Positions 57,977 through 64,000 of a stretch of 64,000 nucleotides of DNA are shown here, piece after piece. Within the stretch, counting starts at the first letter, position 1. The number at the start of each line of letters is the position of its first letter. The notes beneath the pieces were generated by a model that made no database searches, was not told the origin of the DNA, and saw only the letters and a list, made by a program, of their open reading frames with translations. The stretch is from Burkholderiales bacterium (GTDB taxonomy: Bacteria > Pseudomonadota > Gammaproteobacteria > Burkholderiales > Burkholderiaceae_F), in assembly GCA_016716275.1 (NCBI GenBank), contig JADJWR010000003.1, positions 620,001 to 684,000 on the forward strand, written 5' to 3'. A program made the position numbers and the translations under genes.

Positions 57977-59413
57977 ATGGACTACCTGCCGATTTTCCTG
58001 AAACTCGACGGCCGGCCCTGCGCGGTGATCGGCGGTGGTGAGGTCGCCGCGCGCAAGGCCGGTCTTCTGCTCGACGCCGGCGCGCGCGTCACGGTGACTG
58101 CGCCGGCGCTGTGCGAGGCGCTGGCCGAACTGGCGCAGCAGGAGCGGATCGCCCACCGCGCGGGGCCGTTCGACCCGGCGGCGCTCGACGGCGCCACGCT
58201 GGTGATCGCCGCCACCGACGACCGCGCCGTCAATGCCGAGGTGTCGCGGCTGGCGCAGCAACGCCGCATCCCGGTGAACGTCGTCGACGACCCCGAGCTG
58301 TGCTCGTTCATCCTGCCGGCGATCGTCGACCGTTCGCCGGTGGTGGTGGCGGTGTCGACCGGCGGCTCGACGCCGGTGCTGGCGCGGCTGTTGCGGGCAC
58401 GGCTGGAGACGATGATTCCCGTTGCCTACGGCGAGCTGGCGAAGCTGGCGCAGCGCTTCCGCGACCGGGTCAAGGGCGCGCTGCCGCAGCCGCAGCGGCG
58501 GCCGTTCTGGGAACGCGTGCTGACCGGTCCGATCGCCGAAATGGTGTTTTCCGGCCGGCTGCCGCAGGCCGAACGGGCGCTGGCGCAGGCGATCGACGAC
58601 ACCGCGCATCGCGGCCCGGTCGAGGGCGAGGTCTATCTGGTCGGCGCCGGGCCGGGCAATCCGGAGCTGCTTACCTTCGCCGCGCTGCGGCTGATGCAGC
58701 AGGCCGACGTGGTGCTGTACGACGCCCTGGTGTCGCCCGAGGTCATGGACCTGTGCCGGCGCGACGCCGAGCGCGTCTACGTCGGCAAGCAGCGGGCCAA
58801 CCACACCATGCGGCAGGAGGAGATCAACGCGCTGCTGGTCAGGCTGGCGAAGGAGGGCCGCCGCGTGCTGCGGCTGAAGGGCGGCGACCCGTACGTGTTC
58901 GGCCGCGGCGGAGAGGAGATCGAGACGCTGGCCGCCTCGGGCGTGCGCTTCCGGGTGGTGCCCGGCATCACCGCCGCCTGCGGCGTGGCGGCCTACGCCG
59001 GCATTCCGCTCACCCACCGCGATTACGCCCAGTCGTGCGTGCTGGTGACCGGCCACCTGAAGGACGGCACGATGAACCTCGACTGGCACGGCCTGGCGCG
59101 GCCGCGGCAGACGGTGGTCGTCTACATGGGGCTGCTCGGCCTGCGGCAGCTGTGCCAGGAGTTGGTCGAACATGGCATGCCGACCGACATGCCGGCGGCG
59201 GTGGTGCAGCAGGCCACGTTGCCGCAGCAGCGCGTCGTCACCGGCACCCTTGCCGACCTGGCCGAGCGCGTCGAGACCGCCGGCCTGAAGCCGCCGACGC
59301 TGGTGATCGTCGGCGACGTGGTGAAACTGCGCGACACGCTGAACTGGTTCGAGATCGACGCCGACCAGCCGGCGGCGACAGCGGCGGCTCCCGCGGAGCG
59401 CGGGCGCGCCTGA
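57977..59413 (+). CDS. cysG: Sirohaem synthase (methyltransferase / precorrin-2 dehydrogenase / ferrochelatase)
   Basis: 478 residues, full length, all three CysG activities. The N-terminal part (about 1-215) has the NAD-binding VIGGGEVAARKAGLLL and the chelatase region; the C-terminal part (about 216-460) is the uroporphyrinogen III methyltransferase with VYLVGAGPGNPELLTFAALRLMQQADVVLYD and LKGGDPYVFGRGGEE. It makes sirohaem, the prosthetic group of DsrAB, which explains its place beside sulfur genes. An ACGGGAGG site precedes ATG 57977. Confidence 0.96.
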   Translation: MDYLPIFLKLDGRPCAVIGGGEVAARKAGLLLDAGARVTVTAPALCEALAELAQQERIAHRAGPFDPAALDGATLVIAATDDRAVNAEVSRLAQQRRIPVNVVDDPELCSFILPAIVDRSPVVVAVSTGGSTPVLARLLRARLETMIPVAYGELAKLAQRFRDRVKGALPQPQRRPFWERVLTGPIAEMVFSGRLPQAERALAQAIDDTAHRGPVEGEVYLVGAGPGNPELLTFAALRLMQQADVVLYDALVSPEVMDLCRRDAERVYVGKQRANHTMRQEEINALLVRLAKEGRRVLRLKGGDPYVFGRGGEEIETLAASGVRFRVVPGITAACGVAAYAGIPLTHRDYAQSCVLVTGHLKDGTMNLDWHGLARPRQTVVVYMGLLGLRQLCQELVEHGMPTDMPAAVVQQATLPQQRVVTGTLADLAERVETAGLKPPTLVIVGDVVKLRDTLNWFEIDADQPAATAAAPAERGRA

Positions 59414-59429
59414 GGGCGCGCACGGGCGG

Positions 59430-60512
59430 TCAGCGGGACGGCGTCAGCGTGGCGACGCGTTGCCGCAGGGCGGGATGGCCGCCACGCTGCCAGGCGGACA
59501 GCAGGTCGTGCGCCACCGCGCTCCAGGACTTGCGGCCGACCCGGGCGGCGCGGTCGACCGCCAGCAGGTCGAGCGGCTGCGGCCGCCTGCCGAAAGCCAG
59601 CGCCAGCGCCGGCGCCAGCGACCGGCGCGGTCCGTCGAAGCCGGCCAGCCAGAAATGCAGCGACGGCTCGGCGCGCGCCTCGACCAGCCTCGGCAGGGTG
59701 ACCAGGCAATCGGCGAGCAGGTCGCGCACGGCCCGCACCACCAGTTCGGTGCGGCGGTCCTCGACCCCGGCCAGCATCGATTCCCAGTCGGGACCGAGCA
59801 GGGCGGTCGCCTGCAGCTCGCCGAGTTCGTGCAGGATCAGCGTTTCCGTCTCGCCCTCGGCCATCCGCTCGACGGTGGCCGGCTGCTCCGGGTCGCCGTA
59901 GGCGCGCAGCGCGGTGACGAATGCCTGGCCGGGCGGGCCGTGCCGCGCTGTCTCGACGCGCGTCCACAGCCAGCGGCGCAGCGCGTCGAGGCGGACGATC
60001 ACCAGCCCACCGCGGCTGACCGCCGGCGGCGCATTGAAGCCGCGCGCCAGTTCGTCGCCGGCGACGATCACCCGCGCGCCGTCGCGCGCCAGCCGCAGCC
60101 GGCACTCGCCGAGGAAGAACAGCGGCGCGCCGAACAGCCCGATGCCGGCGCCGTAGGCGAGTCGCTCGCCGGCGATGCACTCGTTGACCGACGCCTCGTC
60201 GAACGGATCGAGGCCGTCGGCGAGCGGCAGCGGCACGAAGGTCGCGCCCTCGTCGCGCATCGCTTCCCAGCGGCTCTCGCGCTCGGCGATCCATCCCGAC
60301 AGTCGCGCGCGTTCCGGCGACTGGCCGAGCGGCAGGCCGGTCTCCCAGCGGAAGTACTCGCGCATGCCGAGCAGATAGGTGCACAGCGACTTACCGTCCG
60401 CATGGTGCGCATCGGCGAGGTCGCAGTTGCGCTGCACGGCGGCCACCAGCGCCGCGTGCCGCGCCGCCGGCAGCGAGCGGCCGCTTTCAGTCGACGTAGC
60501 GCTTGCTGGCAC
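59430..60512 (-). CDS. Uncharacterised 360-aa soluble protein
   Basis: I do not recognise the family. The protein is soluble and lacks a signal. The N-terminal third has RNCDLADAHHADGKSLCTYLLGMREYFRWETGLP; a histidine-glutamate motif TLILHELGELQATALLGPDW (about 222-241) could bind metal. Start GTG at 60512 overlaps the upstream S24-like gene by 26 bp. Its size (about 40 kDa) and setting resemble DsrS of A. vinosum, but I cannot confirm that from memory. It converges on cysG with a 16-bp gap. Confidence 0.65.
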   Translation of the reverse strand: MPASATSTESGRSLPAARHAALVAAVQRNCDLADAHHADGKSLCTYLLGMREYFRWETGLPLGQSPERARLSGWIAERESRWEAMRDEGATFVPLPLADGLDPFDEASVNECIAGERLAYGAGIGLFGAPLFFLGECRLRLARDGARVIVAGDELARGFNAPPAVSRGGLVIVRLDALRRWLWTRVETARHGPPGQAFVTALRAYGDPEQPATVERMAEGETETLILHELGELQATALLGPDWESMLAGVEDRRTELVVRAVRDLLADCLVTLPRLVEARAEPSLHFWLAGFDGPRRSLAPALALAFGRRPQPLDLLAVDRAARVGRKSWSAVAHDLLSAWQRGGHPALRQRVATLTPSR

Positions 60513-60855
60513 GGCGGCGCCCGGGACGGCTCTTCTGGATGATCACGCCGCGCACGTTCGACAGGTCGGCGAGTTCGGCGGCAGGGTAGGCCGGGTTCAG
60601 CGCCTGCAGGCGCCAGCGCTCGCCGTGGCGGCACAACTGGCGCATCACCCACTCGCCGTCGCAATGCGCCAGCACGAACGAGCCGTCGGTGGCGAGCCCG
60701 TCGGGTTCGATGACCACGATGTCGCCGTGCTCGAACTCCGGCAGCATCGAATCGCCGAGCACCATCAGCGCGAACGATTCGCCGCCGCTGCAGCCGTCGT
60801 CGGTCGCGGCAGGCCGGATCGGGATCGTCCGTGAAGGGATGCGCTGAGCGGTCAT
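60487..60855 (-). CDS. S24/LexA-peptidase-like protein, possibly inactive
   Basis: 122 residues covering only a S24 peptidase domain with no DNA-binding part. The serine motif LGDSMLPEFEHGDIVVIEP is intact (Ser near 36). At the position where LexA-type proteins have the catalytic lysine (usually VKRL before an L-x-S/A-x-NPxYP segment) this one reads EWVMRQL before LQALNPAYP, with Arg instead of Lys. It may therefore be a non-cleaving binding domain or use Arg. It overlaps the 360-aa gene and is divergent from tusA. Confidence 0.72.
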   Translation of the reverse strand: MTAQRIPSRTIPIRPAATDDGCSGGESFALMVLGDSMLPEFEHGDIVVIEPDGLATDGSFVLAHCDGEWVMRQLCRHGERWRLQALNPAYPAAELADLSNVRGVIIQKSRPGRRRASKRYVD

Positions 60856-60932
60856 CGATGGGGAGCGTCTGCCGCGCCGGCGGCAGGCGGCCCGCTGCGG
60901 CCATTGTGCGAGCGCCCCGGCGCGCGGCGAAT

Positions 60933-60946
60933 TACCCATGCGGGTA
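60933..60946. promoter_or_regulatory. TACCC-N4-GGGTA palindrome upstream of tusA
   Basis: TACCCATGCGGGTA, the exact reverse complement of the site at 53689-53702. It lies 118 bp before the tusA ATG and 78 bp before the divergent S24-like gene. A TTTAGACT sequence near 61003 could be the -10 element of a tusA promoter. Confidence 0.6.
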
Positions 60947-61063
60947 GGCGTTGCCACGCCTTCACAGCGATGCGACACGACGGGGTTTTGCCGCGGCGAC
61001 TGTTTAGACTCTGCGCGGTTCGCCGGCCACGCGCGGCCGTGCCCGCCTGTAAGGAGACAGCAG

Positions 61064-61291
61064 ATGAACTTCGACAAGGAACTCGACGCGCGCGGGCTGG
61101 CCTGCCCGCTGCCGATCGTCAAGACGCGCAAGGCGCTGAACGAACTGACCAGCGGCCAGGTGCTGAAGGTGACGGCGACCGACTCCGGTTCGCTCGCCGA
61201 CATGAAGGCGTTCTCGGAGCAGACCGGCAACGAACTGCTGTCCTCTGCCCAGGAAGGCGGCCTGTACACGTTCTACCTGAAGCGGCGCTGA
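61064..61291 (+). CDS. tusA: TusA sulfur carrier protein
   Basis: 75 residues, a single TusA domain. The active cysteine is in GLACPLPIVKTRKAL (Cys13, CPxP). It takes sulfane sulfur from a rhodanese or desulfurase and gives it to DsrEFH or DsrE2. An AAGGAGAC site precedes ATG 61064. The neighbour dsrE2 downstream is the common partner in tusA-dsrE2 pairs of sulfur oxidisers; the rhodanese that often completes the set is not in the window. Confidence 0.93.
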   Translation: MNFDKELDARGLACPLPIVKTRKALNELTSGQVLKVTATDSGSLADMKAFSEQTGNELLSSAQEGGLYTFYLKRR

Positions 61292-61326
61292 CGCCGCTAC
61301 GCCGCCGGGGGTGGGCGGTCGCCGTC

Positions 61327-61350
61327 CGCCGCCCGCCGCCCGCCGCCCGC
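61327..61350. repeat. Short CCGCCGC tandem repeat
   Basis: A 7-bp unit repeated about three and a half times in the 108-bp gap between tusA and dsrE2. With the upstream GGGGGTGGGCGG it can fold into a GC-rich structure that may lower read-through to dsrE2. Length variation between strains would be expected. Confidence 0.5.
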
Positions 61351-61399
61351 GCGCCGTCGTCCTGACGGTGGCACGGCGCCATTTGCCTAGGGAGTCGCA

Positions 61400-61870
61400 A
61401 TGAGCAGCAAGAAGATGGCGTTGATCGCCACCAAGGGAACGCTCGACTGGGCCTATCCGCCCTACATCCTCGCCTCGACGGCGGCCTCGCTCGGCTGGGA
61501 GGTGCAGATCTTCTTCACCTTCTACGGGCTGACGCTGCTGAAGAAGGACCTGTCGGGGATCAAGATCAGCCCGCTCGCCAACCCGGCGATGCCGATGCCG
61601 GTGCCGATGCCGGTGCTGGTGCAGGCGCTGCCCGGCATGGAGAGCATGGCCACGATGATGATGCGCAACAAGATGAAGTCGAAGGGCGTCGCCTCGCTCG
61701 AGGAGCTGCGCAACGTCTGCATCGAGGCCGACGTGAAGCTGATCGCCTGCCAGATGACGGTCGACCTGTTCGAATTCGACAAGAGCGACTTCATCCCGCA
61801 GGCCGAGTTCGGCGGCGCGGCGACCTTCCTCGGCTTCGCCGGCGACACCGACGTGTGCCTGTACATCTGA
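61400..61870 (+). CDS. dsrE2: DsrE2-type sulfur-transfer protein
   Basis: 156 residues of the DsrE/DsrF/DsrH superfamily, membrane-associated DsrE2 branch. It begins MALIATKGTLDWAYPPYILASTAA, has the hydrophobic proline/methionine-rich segment MPMPVPMPVLVQALPGM and the two cysteines RNVCIEADVKLIACQMTV (about 110 and 119) that carry sulfur. It follows tusA, its usual donor or acceptor. The ATG is preceded by TAGGGAG. Confidence 0.9.
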   Translation: MSSKKMALIATKGTLDWAYPPYILASTAASLGWEVQIFFTFYGLTLLKKDLSGIKISPLANPAMPMPVPMPVLVQALPGMESMATMMMRNKMKSKGVASLEELRNVCIEADVKLIACQMTVDLFEFDKSDFIPQAEFGGAATFLGFAGDTDVCLYI

Positions 61871-61910
61871 GGCGCGGCGCCGCTGCCGCGGCGCCTTGCC
61901 TGCCGGCGCC

Positions 61911-63074
61911 TCAGTGCTGGTAGGTGACCTGGAAGTTGACGATGTTCTGCTTCAGCTCGATCGTGTTGAACGGCGGCACGCTCGAGGTGATGCTGTTGCT
62001 GAAGGCGTGGACGTACGACAGCGAACCGTAGGCGCGCTGGCCCAGCCGGCGGGTCAGGCCGATCGCCAGGTGCTTCTCGACCACCGCCAGCGAGCCGATG
62101 TTGCTGTTGACGTCCTCCTCGCCGATCGGCGAGCTGCCGTAGTTGAAGCCGGCGCGAAGCTGGGTGAGCTCGCCGATGTCCTGCTGCACCGCCAGCGCGA
62201 AGACGGTCTGGTCGCTCCAGCCGAAATTCAGCTGCGCCGGGATCGGCCCGCTGTAGCCGGGCGGGCGGCTCACCGCGATCGAGTCGAGCACCGAGCTGAA
62301 GCCGATGTGCTTGACGTCGAACTCGACCAGCGTGCCGCGGCGCGGCCGCCAGGCGACGCCGACGGCGAAGCTCTGCGGCGCGTCCATCGCCAGCGAGAAG
62401 CGGCCGGCGGTGGTGTTCCAGTCGAAGTCGCCCATGTCCTGGCGGCTGCTGAAGGCGGCGCCGACCTGCCACTGCTCGTTCGGCTTCCAAACCGCCCCGA
62501 GCGACACGCCCCAGCCGAAGACCTGGTTCTGCGGCAGCGCGTAGGCCGGCGTGTACAGCGCCAGGCTCTGGTAGTCGAGGTTGATGGTGGCGCCGACGGC
62601 CAGCTGGTCGTTGACGCGCCAGGCCAGCCCGGGCGTGACCTTGAAGAACTGCTTGGTGGTCACCACCGCCTGGTTGCCGGGCGCCGGCTGCGTGTCGGCG
62701 AAGTCAACGCCCATCCCGGAGGTGCCGCCCATGCCCATGCCGAGCGTCAGCCGGGGCGAGACGCGGAAGGCCACCGCGCCGGCCGGCATCATGTACAGGT
62801 CCGAATCGCTTTCGAAGCCGTTGACCTTGCGCGGCGGATTGAGGAAGCCGATGCCGAGGTCGAAGCGCACCTCGGTGATCGGCAGCTCGGCCAGTCCGGC
62901 CGGGTTGACCAGCACGGTGGCGGCGTCCTGCGGCGCGGCGACCACCGCGCCGGCCATGCCGTTCTGGATCGCCGACAGGCCGAGCATCTGGTCGCCGTTG
63001 GTGGCGGCGGCGTGCGGCGCGGCGGCGGCCAGCAGCAGCGCGGCGCCGGCGCGAAGGACGAGGGGTTGCTTCAT
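61911..63074 (-). CDS. FadL/TodX-family outer-membrane channel (OmpP1)
   Basis: 387 residues. Signal peptide MKQPLVLRAGAALLLAAAAP ending near HAAATN, then the FadL hatch (GLSAIQNGMAGAVVAAPQDAATVLVNPAGLA) and a 14-strand-type barrel ending in an aromatic-rich strand VNFQVTYQH. FadL channels import hydrophobic compounds. Beside sulfur genes the cargo could be an aromatic, a fatty acid or elemental/organic sulfur; the last is speculation. Its start is 14 bp from the stop of the upstream cytochrome gene. Confidence 0.88.
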   Translation of the reverse strand: MKQPLVLRAGAALLLAAAAPHAAATNGDQMLGLSAIQNGMAGAVVAAPQDAATVLVNPAGLAELPITEVRFDLGIGFLNPPRKVNGFESDSDLYMMPAGAVAFRVSPRLTLGMGMGGTSGMGVDFADTQPAPGNQAVVTTKQFFKVTPGLAWRVNDQLAVGATINLDYQSLALYTPAYALPQNQVFGWGVSLGAVWKPNEQWQVGAAFSSRQDMGDFDWNTTAGRFSLAMDAPQSFAVGVAWRPRRGTLVEFDVKHIGFSSVLDSIAVSRPPGYSGPIPAQLNFGWSDQTVFALAVQQDIGELTQLRAGFNYGSSPIGEEDVNSNIGSLAVVEKHLAIGLTRRLGQRAYGSLSYVHAFSNSITSSVPPFNTIELKQNIVNFQVTYQH

Positions 63075-63088
63075 GGCGGCTCGCTCCC

Positions 63089-63685
63089 TCAAGGACGCAG
63101 CCGCGCCGAGGTGCCCGGCTGGCCTCGGAAGTGGTTATGGCAGGCGACGCAGCCAGCGGTGATCGTGCCGAGGTGCTGCGCGGCGGCGACCATGTCGCCC
63201 TTTTCGGCTGCCGCGGCGAGCTGGCGGGCGCCGCCCTCGACCGCCTGCTCCATCGCCGGCAGCACCGACAGCGACTGCGTGTTGACTTTCTCCAGCGGCA
63301 GGTAGGGCAGCATGCCGCCGCGCGGCAGCCGGTGGTCGGCGATGCGGCGCGCCGCGTCGGCGGCCACCTCGCCGCTGTCCATCGCGATTGCAGACGCCAT
63401 CGTCTGGTAGTCGGCGAGGATCTCCTGCATCACCTGCGTCAGCGTCATCGTCTCGCTGTGGCGGCTGTGGCGCGCCGCCACCTTGGCGAGGAACTGGCGG
63501 ATCTCCGGCGACAGCGCCTTGGCCTTCTCGACCAGCTCCGGCGTCATCAGCGACATCTGCTTCTGCATCATCTCCATGCCCCGCTGCGCCTCGGCCGGCG
63601 GCAGGGTCTGGGCACCGGCGCCGGCCGCCGCCAGGGCGGTCAGCGCGGCCAGCAGGCCGGCCGCGAGGCTCCGTCGTTTCTTCAT
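63089..63685 (-). CDS. Exported cytochrome c (class II, c'-like) protein
   Basis: 198 residues with a signal peptide (cleavage near AGAGAQT). The single haem site CVACH lies close to the C-terminus (about residue 178), preceded by long helices, as in cytochrome c' type proteins. It probably works in periplasmic electron transfer or haem-ligand binding. Gene order with the next cytochrome (63730) suggests a common transcript. The ATG at 63685 follows an AAGGAGCAG site. Confidence 0.82.
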   Translation of the reverse strand: MKKRRSLAAGLLAALTALAAAGAGAQTLPPAEAQRGMEMMQKQMSLMTPELVEKAKALSPEIRQFLAKVAARHSRHSETMTLTQVMQEILADYQTMASAIAMDSGEVAADAARRIADHRLPRGGMLPYLPLEKVNTQSLSVLPAMEQAVEGGARQLAAAAEKGDMVAAAQHLGTITAGCVACHNHFRGQPGTSARLRP

Positions 63686-63729
63686 TTCACTGCTCCTTGG
63701 TTAAGAAATGCCGGGCAGGCGCCGCCGCG

Positions 63730-64000
63730 TCATTCGACCGCGACGGTCACGCTCATCAGGCCGATCAGGTCGCCGGTTTCGAGCCCGTCCTTCTCGAAGC
63801 CGAGCATGTCCGGTTCGCCCTTCGGCTTGCCGTGGCAGGGCAGGCAGGGATCCAGCAGCCGGATCGGCTCCATGTGCCGGTACACCGCCTGCTTGCCCAT
63901 CGTCGTGAATGCCGTCTGCGGCCGCATCTCGTCGCGTCCGGCGTCGATGTACTTCTGCATCGCGCTGCGCTCGAGTTCGTCGGGCACGTTGACCGGGCTG
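63730..64000 (-). CDS. Tll0287-like (DUF3365) c-type haem protein, C-terminal part
   Basis: The last 89 residues of a gene whose start lies beyond the window edge. It reads VNVPDELERSAMQKYIDAG, then a haem site CLPCH in RLLDPCLPCHGKPKGEPD and a closing GDLIGLMSVTVAVE, the ending of DUF3365 periplasmic sensor-like haem domains. It precedes the c'-like cytochrome gene. The complete length and any other domains (kinase or cyclase parts occur in relatives) cannot be seen; here the protein ends with the haem domain. Confidence 0.75.
   Translation of the reverse strand, partial: SPVNVPDELERSAMQKYIDAGRDEMRPQTAFTTMGKQAVYRHMEPIRLLDPCLPCHGKPKGEPDMLGFEKDGLETGDLIGLMSVTVAVE

Overview
The window is a GC-rich chromosomal segment from a chemolithotrophic, sulfur-oxidising betaproteobacterium. 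The evidence is a complete reverse-type dsr operon, the sat-aprMBA and soeABC routes for sulfite oxidation, and a lapB-cysM start typical of Betaproteobacteria. The use of AprM rather than QmoABC, and of cytoplasmic SoeABC, fits groups such as Thiobacillus- or Rhodocyclales-like bacteria. I cannot name the genus.

Layout. 1-8 kb: housekeeping genes (end of lapB, cysM, a class I fumarase, a YqhA-like protein, htpX, a MATE exporter, a membrane glycosyltransferase). 8-11.4 kb: an unusual leftward operon encoding a small unknown protein, a Cas6/Cmx6-like RAMP protein with no CRISPR array in sight, a tandem TusA fusion, a DsrC paralogue without the active cysteines, an unknown protein and a TauD-like dioxygenase. 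11.7-25 kb: divergent rightward dsrABEFHCMKLJOPNR followed, with overlap, by a YedE-type sulfur transporter. 25-30.7 kb: acyl-CoA ligase, thioesterase and a TAXI-type TRAP transporter. 30.9-36.4 kb: an IS1182-family element with clear terminal inverted repeats, then GST, LysR, cupin, DOPA-dioxygenase-like and frameshifted bicupin genes, an accessory block. 36.5-45 kb: a ThDP enzyme, a NarL-type two-component pair and soeCBA. 45-48 kb: phosphoesterase, hydrolase, DUF302 and a second odd DsrC paralogue. 48-53.5 kb: sat-aprM-aprB-aprA and two accessory genes. 53.9-59.4 kb: SulP transporter, an HTH-ferredoxin-reductase fusion, a CMD-Rieske fusion and cysG. 59.4-64 kb: two genes of uncertain role, tusA, dsrE2, a FadL-type porin and c-type cytochromes.

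How it works together. Sulfur delivered by YedE, TusA and DsrE-type carriers is loaded on DsrEFH and DsrC. DsrAB, with sirohaem made by CysG and probably amidated by DsrN, oxidises it to sulfite. DsrL supplies the NAD(P)H link and DsrMKJOP passes electrons to the membrane. Sulfite is oxidised in the cytoplasm by AprBA/AprM plus Sat (with ATP formation) and in parallel by SoeABC. A SulP transporter may move sulfate.

The two most notable observations are the undescribed Cmx6-like/TusA-TusA/DsrC-like operon opposite dsrA, and a TACCC-N4-GGGTA palindrome. The palindrome occurs upstream of sat/sulP, tusA-dsrE2 and the NarL-type kinase gene, with a near-match upstream of soeA. This suggests a sulfur regulon controlled by the two-component system encoded here.
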